33,078 nt of DNA from Candidatus Heimdallarchaeota archaeon (GCA_019056785.1 DXJV01000027.1:1-33078), one strand, 5' to 3'; shown: positions 7,128 through 15,795, numbered from the stretch's first letter. The notes: generated by a model from the letters alone, not told the origin. Numbers and translations: made by a program.

Positions 7128-10124
7128 GTGGTCTTGTTGTTCTTTGCAATTAAACATGCTCTTAGAGGGATTAATCGCCGCAAATTGAAAAACCTAATCA
7201 ATATGCTAGGAATTCTTATCGGTGTGTCTCTTCTAGCAGGTGTGCAAATTGCTACAGATTCACTTGTCAACGCAATGAAGGAAACAGTAAGTTTAAGGTA
7301 TGGAAATGCAGACATCGTCATTCAGAAGGGAGAATATCAAACCGAATTTTTCAACTATTCGGTTTATCAGAACCTTAAACTCGACTGGGAACTCTTCCCA
7401 TATATTGATGGTATTGCTCCACGAATAACTTCACAAGTGAGTATTTCCTCGATTTTAACCACAAAACAAACCGAGCCTTTTGTAACAGCTATAGGGGTTC
7501 ATCCGGTACTTGATAAGCCATTTGGTGATTTATTGCCAGATGAAAGCTATGGTAATAATAACTTTAACTTCTCAAAACTGGGCGAGAAGGAGTGTATTAT
7601 CGGTTGGCGACTGGCAGAATCAGTTATTGATTTTGATGTTATTGGGGAAGGGAAAAACAAGCAGCTGGTTTTACCAGCAGTTAACCCAATCGAAATGGCC
7701 TTCCTAGATGCACAAGGAAACTTTCGCTTTGAATCTTTAAATGTAAAAGGTATTGCAAAAACTGAAGGAAAAGGTGTTTTGAACACCGGGTTCACCATTT
7801 TCATGAAATTAGGCTATTTGCGCAAATTATTTAATACCACAATAACTGATGCGATCAACACCATCGTTGTGAGTACAACAAAAAGTAATGAAAATGCTGC
7901 TTTTGTAAAAGAACTTATTGAGAAACGTTTGGAATTTCATCTTGGTGATGCAGGGAAGAAATACAGAGTTGACCCTCAGAAATTGGAAGCATTCAAAGAT
8001 GTTGAAGACTCCATTAGAAACTTTCGGATTGTTCTTTATGTTTTTGGTTCGCTAATAATTATCTCAGGTGTGATGCTCATCCTCAATATAACATTGATGA
8101 ATATCGATGAACGAGAACGGAATATTGGAATCCTTCGAGCAATTGGATTAACACGGCGGCAGCTTTTAATATCGCTTCTAACTGAAAGTATGATTTTAGG
8201 TGGGCTTGGATCGCTATTGGGGCTTGGAGGTGGGATGTTGAGTGGAATTGGGATTATTTTTCTCCTTGAGAATTTTTTAGACATCGGCGAAATTCTAACT
8301 TCCATTCCGTTAATAGTACGACCAATAGGATTGATTATAGCATTTACTATTGGAATTGTAATCTCATTATTAGCAGCACTTTATCCGGCATGGAAAGCAT
8401 CTCGAATCAATATTGTTGAAACGATAAATGAAGTAGAAACCATCCAACTCCGACGAAAGAGTGGCAACTGGTCAATTTTCCTGGGCGCGCTATTAGCGGT
8501 AGGAGCGATTGCTATGTTCGCTCTTTCTTTCGTAATCACTGCTGATTGGCGCTGGACGATCTTTTTAGGTGGGATTCTCGCTTTTCTCTTTGGTTTAGGA
8601 TTTGTCTTTTCAAGACTAATTGGTGCGCGAATTGCGTTCAATCTCTTTGCTTTGTCATGGATAGCAACAGGGCTACTCTCCGTACTCTTATTGAATCCCT
8701 ACCTATCTAGAATTGAGATTAGCGAAGAAATGGCTCTCTATGTCTTTTTGATTGGAATGTTAGCTATGGTATTTGGCACCATTATTTTCATCGCGTTAAA
8801 CCTCGAGTGGATTTCAAACCGATTCAATGACTTTTTCCAGAAGGTCAAATCGCTCCGATCAATTGGAGTCATCTCTATGCGTTATGTTGGCAAGAAAAAA
8901 ACACGCTCTGCTCTAACATTTGCGATTTTTGGTGTCATCTTAACTACGAATGTTTTTCTTGCTGTCTTCACTGGCAGCTTTACTCTTGGATTTGAGGATT
9001 TTGCGACAATCGAAGAGGGAGGAGTGGATATCATTGCCTATACACCTTTTGGTTCTTCGAATTTTACGAATGACCCAATTCAGATGATAAAAGAAACAGA
9101 CCCAAACATTGAAGAAGTTATTAGCATGAAATTCCGCTTCTCCCTTTCTGGGGCCTTAATTAATCTTCCTTTCTTGGGGCAAAATGAAACACATTCAATA
9201 GTGGAGATTCTCCCCATTCCTTGCGACATGTGGGGTGTTAATGATGCTTGGCTCGGGATGACTGATTATGCCTTCTATGAAGTTTGGGATGGAATCGAAG
9301 GCGATGTTTGGGAAGCAGTAAAAAATGAATCAAATCGTTTTATTGTTCTACCTGGATTATTAAAAGAATTCGAGTTTGACGAGGGCGGCATTACTTATAC
9401 ACTCAAGGCTGAAGTTGGCGACACAATTACTATCAATGAAATTGATCCAAATACTATGACTGTAGTTCCTGGAAATTACACCATCGCTGCATTCATTCAA
9501 ACAACCACTTACTCGTTGCTGTTCTCGAGCTTTTTATTTGCAAGCGAAAACGCACCCATTTTTACCGGCATATCAAATACCTCTGCTTTTCTTATAAGAA
9601 CAAGTCCGAAATTGACTCTGGATGAGAAATTGGAAGTTAGCCGTAAAGTTGAAGCACAACTATTCGGCTATGATACACTTTGTTTGAGAGAGAGATTAAA
9701 ACGCTTTATGGAATTCATCACCCAGTCAGTGAGTTTTATGCAATCTTTTGTTTCTTTAGGCCTTGTCGTGGGTGTCTTAGGACTAATCATTGTTTCATTG
9801 CGCGGTATTACAGAACGAACACGAGAAATTGGCATGATGCGTGCAATTGGTTTTCAAAGAGCAGAAGTTATTACAGCAGTTGTCATCGAAATTTTCGCAG
9901 TTGCCTTTGTTGGATTGGTTATTGGATTTATTAACGGCTTTATTCTCGGATACGGCATGTACACGCAATATTTGGCTGACTTTGATTTTCGGTTCATCAT
10001 TCCTTGGAAAATGCTCGCTATTTTCACCTTCGTAACAGTATTACTTTCCATTATTGCAGCAATTCTTCCAGCCCGGAGAGCATCTAAAATACCGCCAAGT
10101 GAAGCCTTACGATATACTGGCTAA
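7128..10124 (+). CDS. Large duplicated FtsX/MacB-type ABC transporter permease
   Basis: This 998-aa protein has two FtsX-type units. Unit 1 starts with a TM helix right after ALRGINRRKLKN, then a large extracytoplasmic MacB-PCD-like domain (about residues 45-285), then three TMs (around 295-420) with the hallmark RERNIGILRAIGLTRRQLL loop. A central block of TMs follows (about 440-560). Unit 2 starts at MRYVGKKKTRSALTF, has a second extracytoplasmic domain (about 620-850), and ends with three TMs containing TERTREIGMMRAIGFQRAEV. The architecture resembles LolC/E- or MacB-type permeases for lipoproteins, lipids or peptides, in doubled form. No ATPase is adjacent, so the partner must be elsewhere. 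A GTG at 7128 overlaps the only GGAG motif; TTG at 7134 or 7137 are alternative starts. Confidence 0.88.
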   Translation: MVLLFFAIKHALRGINRRKLKNLINMLGILIGVSLLAGVQIATDSLVNAMKETVSLRYGNADIVIQKGEYQTEFFNYSVYQNLKLDWELFPYIDGIAPRITSQVSISSILTTKQTEPFVTAIGVHPVLDKPFGDLLPDESYGNNNFNFSKLGEKECIIGWRLAESVIDFDVIGEGKNKQLVLPAVNPIEMAFLDAQGNFRFESLNVKGIAKTEGKGVLNTGFTIFMKLGYLRKLFNTTITDAINTIVVSTTKSNENAAFVKELIEKRLEFHLGDAGKKYRVDPQKLEAFKDVEDSIRNFRIVLYVFGSLIIISGVMLILNITLMNIDERERNIGILRAIGLTRRQLLISLLTESMILGGLGSLLGLGGGMLSGIGIIFLLENFLDIGEILTSIPLIVRPIGLIIAFTIGIVISLLAALYPAWKASRINIVETINEVETIQLRRKSGNWSIFLGALLAVGAIAMFALSFVITADWRWTIFLGGILAFLFGLGFVFSRLIGARIAFNLFALSWIATGLLSVLLLNPYLSRIEISEEMALYVFLIGMLAMVFGTIIFIALNLEWISNRFNDFFQKVKSLRSIGVISMRYVGKKKTRSALTFAIFGVILTTNVFLAVFTGSFTLGFEDFATIEEGGVDIIAYTPFGSSNFTNDPIQMIKETDPNIEEVISMKFRFSLSGALINLPFLGQNETHSIVEILPIPCDMWGVNDAWLGMTDYAFYEVWDGIEGDVWEAVKNESNRFIVLPGLLKEFEFDEGGITYTLKAEVGDTITINEIDPNTMTVVPGNYTIAAFIQTTTYSLLFSSFLFASENAPIFTGISNTSAFLIRTSPKLTLDEKLEVSRKVEAQLFGYDTLCLRERLKRFMEFITQSVSFMQSFVSLGLVVGVLGLIIVSLRGITERTREIGMMRAIGFQRAEVITAVVIEIFAVAFVGLVIGFINGFILGYGMYTQYLADFDFRFIIPWKMLAIFTFVTVLLSIIAAILPARRASKIPPSEALRYTG

Positions 10125-10125
10125 A

Positions 10126-10142
10126 CCTCTTGTGCTAAGAGG
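10126..10142. terminator. Small inverted repeat across convergent gene ends
   Basis: CCTCTT (10126-10131) and AAGAGG (10137-10142) pair around a 5-nt loop in the 10-nt gap between the convergent stop codons. It has no T-tract, so a termination role is only possible. Confidence 0.25.
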
Positions 10143-11535
10143 ACCATTCCTTGAGAATTGTACTTGAAACCAGAACATCAATACACGGAATCAACTCGAG
10201 TCGAGCAACAATTGATTGATAGCCACGACCAATTGTTCTGGTTCGAAGAATAATCATTAAATCGTATTCGCCCGTAAGAATTGAGACTTTTTCCACACCC
10301 GGGATTTCTTTGATCTGTTCAAAATCACATTTCTCACCAGGTTTGACTTTTCCCAAGATGACAATTTTTACCTCACTAAGAGAAAGACCGACGATGCCGG
10401 TGAAGACAAGTATTGCCCCTATTCCTCGGAGAAGCCAAACCAGCCAATTTGAAGTTATTTGGAAATACTGCGGCCAGATAAAACTCAGAATAACTGTTAT
10501 TGGGATCCCCGCTATCACAGAGATGGAGGCAAGAGAATTAACGATTGACATTTTTCCCATTGCCAAAGCACGGATATAGAAGATTCGGGAAACATAAACT
10601 AATAACATTGATAGCGCCACGGGAAAGATGGCTCGAACAAAAGTGGTTTTAAAGACAAACCAATCTGTCTTTCTCATGAAAGGAATAGTAAAGAGAATGG
10701 TAAAAAGAGCCATAAAGACCAAGGTCCAGAGACGAATATTAGTTGAATCCATATTTCTTCCGTGATGGTCTTTTGTTTGTGTCAATTTCTTTTGAAAAAT
10801 AACATATACTGCAGAACTCCCATTAAAAACAATAAAAACCATTAGCAAGTTAAACCAGTTCAGGGAAGAACTAGTGGTGTCTAACTCGATTGCTGCTAAA
10901 ATGACTCCAAGAACGATCATAACAATCGATTGTACTTCAACAGTTGCTGGTTTTGATTTATCAACGATCAAATCACCAATGATTAAATAAACAACCACAA
11001 ATTGAGCTGCCGGCAGGAAGACTGAAATGTCCATTCTTTTTATCAAAATAAAGTATACTAATGTTTGAATGCCTGAAAATAAACCAGAAAGAGTGAGCCA
11101 AAGAAACATTCGTTTTGTGGGAAGGTAGATACCTTGAAATTGCGGGTCGATGAATTGGCCTAAAAAAGAGAAATGTCTTTTCTGTTCACCTTGGGCATGT
11201 ACTTGTTTATCGTCCTCTTGCACATTATCGTCATCATCGTTTTCTTGCCTTTTTTGCCTTTTTCGCATTTTCAGTTCTTCAAATGGTTTTTTACTTATTG
11301 GGATCCACAGCAGCAGGACAAACAAAACACTTACCAAAAAACCGATGATCATTGATTGAATTGCGAAGGCATATTCATTTGACTCTAAAGTGACACTATC
11401 CACTACGATCCCTTTAGTGACAAAAGTGTCTATGGCAACCCAAATTGCACTAATAATACCTGAAAGAGCTGCCAAAATGATGAATAGATATTTCCTGGGC
11501 AGCTTTCTAAAGGGCCTTGTAGTTCGGTCGGTCAT
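10135..11535 (-). CDS. EamA-like (DMT superfamily) transporter fused to a C-terminal RAM/AsnC ligand-binding domain
   Basis: About ten hydrophobic helices are visible in a 466-aa protein, as in drug/metabolite transporters. A pair at the N-terminus is separated from the remaining eight by a very acidic/basic cytoplasmic linker (about residues 80-125, with a NDDDDN stretch). After the last TM (GIGAILVFTGIVGLSL) the final 75 residues form an Lrp/AsnC-type RAM domain: LGKVKPGEKCDFEQIKEIPG, VEKVSILTGEYDLMIILR and a closing strand VSSTILKEW. RAM domains bind amino acids and oligomerise. The fusion suggests transport gated by a cytoplasmic ligand, which is inference. ATG 11535 is preferred over TTG 11544 because GGAG (minus, 11550-11547) is too close to the TTG. 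It follows the free RAM gene by 22 nt on the same strand, implying an operon. Confidence 0.85.
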   Translation of the reverse strand: MTDRTTRPFRKLPRKYLFIILAALSGIISAIWVAIDTFVTKGIVVDSVTLESNEYAFAIQSMIIGFLVSVLFVLLLWIPISKKPFEELKMRKRQKRQENDDDDNVQEDDKQVHAQGEQKRHFSFLGQFIDPQFQGIYLPTKRMFLWLTLSGLFSGIQTLVYFILIKRMDISVFLPAAQFVVVYLIIGDLIVDKSKPATVEVQSIVMIVLGVILAAIELDTTSSSLNWFNLLMVFIVFNGSSAVYVIFQKKLTQTKDHHGRNMDSTNIRLWTLVFMALFTILFTIPFMRKTDWFVFKTTFVRAIFPVALSMLLVYVSRIFYIRALAMGKMSIVNSLASISVIAGIPITVILSFIWPQYFQITSNWLVWLLRGIGAILVFTGIVGLSLSEVKIVILGKVKPGEKCDFEQIKEIPGVEKVSILTGEYDLMIILRTRTIGRGYQSIVARLELIPCIDVLVSSTILKEWSS

Positions 11536-11557
11536 TCTTCGCAATTCTCCTATTAGA

Positions 11558-11815
11558 TTAAAATTCTTTTTGAATTACGGAAGTGGTAGTTTCAACTATG
11601 CCTTTAACTAAATGGATTTCTTGGGTCCGGTCATACATCTCATCCATTGTTTTAGTTTCAACACGCACTATAATGTCATATTCACCGGTAATAACTGCAA
11701 CAGATGTGATATTCGGAATTTTTTTCAGGGCAGCTAACACTTCATTTGTTTTTCCTAATTGAACCGTACACATAACATAAGCTTTCAAATAATTCTCTTC
11801 TACTGGTGTGGCCAT
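11558..11815 (-). CDS. Stand-alone Lrp/AsnC-type ligand-binding (RAM) domain protein
   Basis: This 85-aa protein lacks the DNA-binding helix-turn-helix and consists of just the RAM fold: AYVMCTVQLGKTNEVLAALK (strand 1 and helix 1), ITSVAVITGEYDIIVRVE (the family's conserved tGeyDi...v strand pair) and VKGIVETTTSVIQKEF at the end. Stand-alone RAM proteins bind amino acids or effectors and often assemble with other RAM partners. ATG 11815 is well supported by GAGGTG about 8 nt upstream on the minus strand; a longer reading frame from 11887 would overlap the divergent gene. It is the first gene of an operon with the RAM-tailed transporter, and the two domains share the tGEYD strand. Hetero-oligomerisation between them is plausible. 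Confidence 0.88.
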   Translation of the reverse strand: MATPVEENYLKAYVMCTVQLGKTNEVLAALKKIPNITSVAVITGEYDIIVRVETKTMDEMYDRTQEIHLVKGIVETTTSVIQKEF

Positions 11816-11869
11816 ATGTTCCCACCTCGGGGCTTCTTCTCCAACCTTTTTGTTTATATTATCTTCGAT

Positions 11870-12469
11870 ATGACTAAAATAAAACAAATTCAGGAAATTG
11901 AAAAAAAAAGAGAATTAATAACTGCCTTAAGAATCCTCGAAACACTTTTTATTTTGATTGCTATTTTCTTTATGACTATTATTCACAGAGAGGAAAAAAC
12001 CTTGACTCTTGAAACAGTAGAAGAACTCATAATCTTCATAGACATCGATAATTTCAAGGAAATATCAGAAGCTCAAGGATGGGTTCCTTACAAGCCAAAT
12101 GATATCACAGGTACCTTAACACAGCTGGTGACAGACTTTGCCCGGAAACACACGGGCGAAATCATTTATGGATTAGATGAAATTCGAGGAACAGAAGAGT
12201 GTATGATTCGTTTAACAGGTGCACTGTCACACGAAGAGATCCAAAAAGATCTTGAATACATTATGAACGAAATCCAAAAAATTGGTCTTGAAAATGGCTG
12301 TGAAGCAACCTTAAGTATCGGCGTTGCTAGAGGGCCCTATACCCCTGTCAAACCTACTGGCCCTTATCAGTGGTCAAAACGCTTATTTAAAGGGCAAGCA
12401 CAAAGATTGGCACATAAAGCACTAAAAAAAGCCAAACGCCAAGGTGGGAATCGCATTGTGTTTCTGTAA
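11870..12469 (+). CDS. GGDEF / GTP-cyclohydrolase III-like nucleotide-cyclase-fold protein
   Basis: From ATG 11870 the protein has 199 aa. A hydrophobic N-terminal helix (about residues 19-38) may be a membrane anchor or signal helix. The palm-type core then starts with IIFIDIDNFKEI (metal-binding D58/D60 as in GGDEF domains) and continues into NDITGTLTQLV, which resembles a segment of archaeal GTP cyclohydrolase III. The second metal motif, GGDEF/GGDN in relatives, is the degenerate YGLDEI (residues 100-105). Later ATLSIGVA and ALKKAKRQGGNRI match the C-terminal GGDEF signatures. Activity with a nucleotide triphosphate is plausible but unproven given the altered motif. The start is uncertain: a TATA-like element at 11852-11860 would place transcription near or after ATG 11870, and ATG 11972 is an alternative. 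A PHP gene follows 24 nt later. Confidence 0.7.
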   Translation: MTKIKQIQEIEKKRELITALRILETLFILIAIFFMTIIHREEKTLTLETVEELIIFIDIDNFKEISEAQGWVPYKPNDITGTLTQLVTDFARKHTGEIIYGLDEIRGTEECMIRLTGALSHEEIQKDLEYIMNEIQKIGLENGCEATLSIGVARGPYTPVKPTGPYQWSKRLFKGQAQRLAHKALKKAKRQGGNRIVFL

Positions 12470-12493
12470 CACAAAGTGGTTTTAGCGATTTTT

Positions 12494-13132
12494 ATGAGTG
12501 ATTTGGAAAGGATGATAATACGCTCCCCACGAAAAACAGAAAAGGGTTTTCTTGTTGATATGCATATTCATAGTCACTTTTCGAGTGATAGTTTTTTACG
12601 CTTTGAAGAAATTCTCCTCGAAGCAGCTTTCACTATTAATGGCATTGTTATTACTGATCATGACATTATCGGCAGTTTCCATTTAGACAAAAATACCATC
12701 GAAAAAGAACATGAAATTGTTGTTTTTGCCCCCGCAGTAGAAATATCCTCTACAGAAGGGCATATCTTGGCTTATGGCATTGCCTCGGTCCCCTCACGAG
12801 AATTGGAGCCAGAAGAAGTTTTACGGATTATTCATGACGAAAAAGGGCTTGCTGTTGCCGCCCACCCCTTTTCAGAACTGGGAGTAGGCGATCTTGTCTA
12901 TGACCTTCCTTTTGACGCCATCGAAATTAATGGCGCCAGGCCGGCGAGCGATAACCAGAAGGCAAAGGAAGCAGCAACACTCTTAGAACTCCCAATGGTT
13001 GGGGGGAGTGATGCACATATCCATGGTGAGATTGCCAGCTGTGTTACACAATTTAGAAAGAAAATACAAACAATGGATGAATTAATTGCCGAAGTGAAAA
13101 AGGGAAGATGCCAGCCCCTTATGCTGCGATAA
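12494..13132 (+). CDS. PHP-domain metal-dependent phosphoesterase
   Basis: PHP proteins bind a two- or three-metal cluster and hydrolyse phosphoesters such as nucleotide 3',5'-bisphosphates (RNase AM/YciV type). The motif order is complete: DMHIHSHFSSDS (H24, H26), ITDHDIIG (D55-H56), a glutamate in AVEISSTEGHILAYG, AAHPF, and GGSDAHIHG near the end. The 212-aa length is typical of small archaeal PHP proteins. ATG 12494 is chosen because a GTG at 12476 would start only 6 nt after the preceding stop and add a poor N-terminus; neither has a strong ribosome binding site. Placement directly after the cyclase-fold gene suggests one transcript and a possible role in breaking down its product, which is inference. 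Confidence 0.88.
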   Translation: MSDLERMIIRSPRKTEKGFLVDMHIHSHFSSDSFLRFEEILLEAAFTINGIVITDHDIIGSFHLDKNTIEKEHEIVVFAPAVEISSTEGHILAYGIASVPSRELEPEEVLRIIHDEKGLAVAAHPFSELGVGDLVYDLPFDAIEINGARPASDNQKAKEAATLLELPMVGGSDAHIHGEIASCVTQFRKKIQTMDELIAEVKKGRCQPLMLR

Positions 13133-13140
13133 TTGAAAAC

Positions 13141-14283
13141 TTATGTTTTAATGATCTTTTCATCGATCATTTCCTTGGTAATCTTTTCACGCCGGCTCTG
13201 GTGATCGGCTAAGAATTGCTTAACTTTCTCACCCAATCGTTTCTTACAAGTGCCACACAACAATTTTCCAGCCAAACAATCCGAACGCATTTTCTCGATT
13301 TTCTTATCGTCTGGCTCAAAGAGATAATATTCATACCAATAAATATTACAAATCTCAGGTTGACCGCCTAACTTTTTCTGTTCTTCTATTGTTGCCCTTC
13401 CGCCAGTGAACGCCCGCATGATTTTTTTCTTGGCTTTGTTAGGATCATCTGTAGTGAAAATACAGCTATCAGGTTCTGAAGCAGACATTTTCCCTCCTTC
13501 CGCTAACCCTGGGAAAAACTTACAATGTATCGCCGCCGGTTTATAATAGCCAAGTTTAGGTGCAACATCTCGAGTGATTCGCCAGTAAGGGTCCTGATCA
13601 ATTGCTGCGGGAATTAGGACTGGAACATTTTTCCCTTGCAACACTGATGGGAGAAAACAAGGCATTGCTTGAATAGACGGGTAAAAAATCATACCAATGT
13701 TTGACTCATTTACAAAACCGAAGACGGCTTTCGCTGTGGAAAATGTTACCCGTTTGGCTACTTCTACAGCAATTTGATACATCGTTTTCGTTAACTGGGA
13801 ATCAAAGATGAAATGAGTTTTTTCAGGGTTAAAACCAACAGCTAGAATGTCCTTAGCATTTTCATAAGCAAAATTTTGTGACTCTTGAAAAGTAAACTTT
13901 TGATTGAAAAGAAATTTTTCATCGTCTGTTAACTGGAAATACAAATCAACATTAAATATGTCTTGCAACCATTTGGTGAAGATCCATGGAACAAGATGCC
14001 CAAGATGGGTGTGACCAGAGGGACCACGACCGGTGTAAAGAACAAATTTCTCGCCTTTTTTCAACATTTGTAAAATCCAGTCAAAATCTCGATGGCTGAA
14101 GAAGAGCCCCCGACGCAACAAGAGATGTAATTCTCCACCACTATATTCTTTTATCTGGGTAATTTCCTTTGTAGACAAAAATGTCGTGCCAAATTTCTTG
14201 ACCAATTTTTTATAATCAATTTCTCCCTTTACTTCCCAAGGGGTAACAACCATCGTGTTGAAATCTTTTTCTCCATCAGTCAT
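13141..14283 (-). CDS. trpS: Tryptophanyl-tRNA synthetase
   Basis: This class I synthetase charges tRNA-Trp. It has the HIGH-type motif in GRGPSGHTHLGHLVPW and the KMSKS-type motif GGKMSASEPDS. The N-terminus VVTPWEVKGEIDYKKLVKKF is characteristic of archaeal/eukaryotic-type TrpRS rather than the bacterial form. The length from ATG 14283 is 380 aa, the usual size. A GTG at 14319 extends the frame by 12 residues and is possible, but conserved homology begins after the ATG. Residues near the C-terminus (CGTCKKRL) carry a CxxC that fits the family. It follows a minus-strand membrane-protein gene with a 97-133 nt gap and converges tightly with the PHP gene. Confidence 0.95.
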   Translation of the reverse strand: MTDGEKDFNTMVVTPWEVKGEIDYKKLVKKFGTTFLSTKEITQIKEYSGGELHLLLRRGLFFSHRDFDWILQMLKKGEKFVLYTGRGPSGHTHLGHLVPWIFTKWLQDIFNVDLYFQLTDDEKFLFNQKFTFQESQNFAYENAKDILAVGFNPEKTHFIFDSQLTKTMYQIAVEVAKRVTFSTAKAVFGFVNESNIGMIFYPSIQAMPCFLPSVLQGKNVPVLIPAAIDQDPYWRITRDVAPKLGYYKPAAIHCKFFPGLAEGGKMSASEPDSCIFTTDDPNKAKKKIMRAFTGGRATIEEQKKLGGQPEICNIYWYEYYLFEPDDKKIEKMRSDCLAGKLLCGTCKKRLGEKVKQFLADHQSRREKITKEMIDEKIIKT

Positions 14284-14416
14284 GAAGTTCACAACAACAA
14301 ATGCACTTTTTTTCGCCACTCAACTTGTAGCAACGAGGTTTTTAAAAATTCCCCTTTTTCTCATGATGGTGATTTGCAACAAGAGCTTGGAGAGGAAACC
14401 AGAAAAGAAAAGAGAG

Positions 14417-14977
14417 TTAGGATTCGGAATCATCAATTATGATTATTCCTTCATCGTTGTCCCCTTCAAACTTGGGGGCGGCTTCGCTCATTATTTCATC
14501 ATCAGTTTCTTTATAGTACCATTCGCTCCGCAGATCATAAGATTGCTCTTTTTTAATCTGTTCTTTTTCCTCTTTGACCTTATCCATGCCGCTATACCAA
14601 GCTTCCATTTTTCGTGTTCGTTCCTGCCTGTCGAGCCGTCGCTTCTTGATTTCTTTGGGTGAGAACTTCCATCGAAGCCATTGTCCCAAACGCATTTTAT
14701 GTGGTTCCAAAACATATTTCTTCACAAAATATTGTAATGCCAGTATTTGGAAGAAGATAATTGCAGCAGCCAAGACATATAATGGCCAGACAATATTTGT
14801 TTCCCCGCGAATGATAACATACATTGCTATGGGAATGAGTCCTATTGCTACCACGAGAGCCGGAACACCGATTATAATGAACAACCCTTCAATTAAGTAA
14901 AATAAAAAGATGTAGACGATATCACCAAAGCTACTTGTACCGCCTTTCTGTTTCTTCTCAGGAGGAACATAAGTCAA
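14417..14977 (-). CDS. Unknown membrane protein with charged cytoplasmic tail
   Basis: The 186-aa protein has about three hydrophobic segments in its first 90 residues (IVYIFLFYLIEGLFIIIGV continuing into ALVVAIGLIPIAMYVII, and WPLYVLAAAIIFFQILALQY). A basic Trp-containing stretch at about 97-125 and an acidic tail ending DNDEGIIIIDDSES follow. It matches no family I know. The tail composition suggests a cytoplasmic interaction region. The start is TTG at 14977, preceded by a GAGTGATT stretch that can serve as ribosome binding site and by a clear TATA element at about 15030. It may be co-transcribed with trpS downstream. Confidence 0.75.
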   Translation of the reverse strand: MTYVPPEKKQKGGTSSFGDIVYIFLFYLIEGLFIIIGVPALVVAIGLIPIAMYVIIRGETNIVWPLYVLAAAIIFFQILALQYFVKKYVLEPHKMRLGQWLRWKFSPKEIKKRRLDRQERTRKMEAWYSGMDKVKEEKEQIKKEQSYDLRSEWYYKETDDEIMSEAAPKFEGDNDEGIIIIDDSES

Positions 14978-15020
14978 CTAAATCACTCTGTTGTAAGTAA
15001 ATCAACAAACATATTATCCC

Positions 15021-15040
15021 TTGGCTTTATAAGGACTTGT
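15021..15040 (-). promoter_or_regulatory. TATA-like promoter of the 186-aa membrane protein gene
   Basis: On the minus strand, ACAAGTCCTTATAAAGCCAA contains a TATA core about 52 nt before the TTG start at 14977, in the gap after carS. Confidence 0.45.
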
Positions 15041-15076
15041 TTAATTGCAAAAAAAAAGAACAGGGCAAATGATAAT

Positions 15077-15610
15077 TCACCACCACACGTCTTTCCAACC
15101 CAGTGTGTAGCCTACAGCATTAGCAGCAAAATGAACGACACCTGCAAGTGGAATCATAATTAACCAATAGGCCCAAGGGAAGGCATAATCTATGCGAGCA
15201 AAAGCCAGGCCAAAAACCATAAAGCCAATTTGATCCATAACTAATAATGAGCCCCCTGAGCGGATATTCAAACGTCGTTTTATAAAAGAACCAACGATAT
15301 CACCTGTAACTGCGCCCATTCCTTGTAGCAAACCATTTGTTATTGGGATTTGTATGCCAAATTGAGTCGAAAACCACCAACGAGTAAAAAGCCCGATTAA
15401 AAAACCAGTGAGAAACCCCACAACAAAACCTCTAATTGTTTTATTATTCCCTAAAATTCGCCGGCCATCAAACCAATTTTTCCGGAAATCCATTGGCACA
15501 CCCCCTCCAAATAGAAGAGGAGTGACATTTGCGAACATCATCGGTAAAACAAAGAAAATAGCATTAAAAACTTCTGAGTCGGAAATTGTCGCAAACCAGG
15601 AGGGGAGCAT
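15077..15610 (-). CDS. carS: CDP-archaeol synthase CarS
   Basis: CarS transfers CMP from CTP to digeranylgeranylglyceryl phosphate, activating archaeal ether lipids for head-group attachment. The 177-aa membrane protein shows the family (formerly DUF46) signature GGGVPMDFRKNWFDGRRILG followed by NNKTIRGFVVGFLTG, the cytoplasmic cardiolipin/CDP-archaeol-type catalytic loop. The second signature is GAVTGDIVGSFIKRRLNIRSG, then MDQIGFMVFGL. About five TM helices are present. Length and motifs are complete, so the gene is intact. This is one of the strongest archaeal markers in the window. It is divergent from the metallo-beta-lactamase gene, with 185 nt between starts. Confidence 0.95.
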   Translation of the reverse strand: MLPSWFATISDSEVFNAIFFVLPMMFANVTPLLFGGGVPMDFRKNWFDGRRILGNNKTIRGFVVGFLTGFLIGLFTRWWFSTQFGIQIPITNGLLQGMGAVTGDIVGSFIKRRLNIRSGGSLLVMDQIGFMVFGLAFARIDYAFPWAYWLIMIPLAGVVHFAANAVGYTLGWKDVWW

Positions 15611-15795
15611 TAGTAATTCACTTTTCTATTAATTGCCTTTATTTTCAATTTATTCCAGTCCTATTAAAATATTCTCATTGCAAAAAAGCTTTCGCTCAAA
15701 AGATAGCGGTAACATTTTAACGGATAAACAATTAAATTTCACTAGAGAACTAGAACAAACCCCGTTAAGGATGAGAAATAAAGGGTGAATTGTTA

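Noticed and set aside
10235..10260. GGTTCGA-like sequence resembling a tRNA T-loop
   Set aside because: It is inside the RAM domain of a coding gene and has no acceptor, D or anticodon arms around it.
11759..11869. N-terminal extension of the cyclase-fold gene by 37 codons
   Set aside because: It would run antisense through the start of the RAM gene, which has a strong ribosome binding site and conserved protein sequence.
11816..11887. Longer N-terminus of the free RAM protein from 11887
   Set aside because: The extra residues match nothing in the family, and a GAGGTG ribosome binding site marks ATG 11815.
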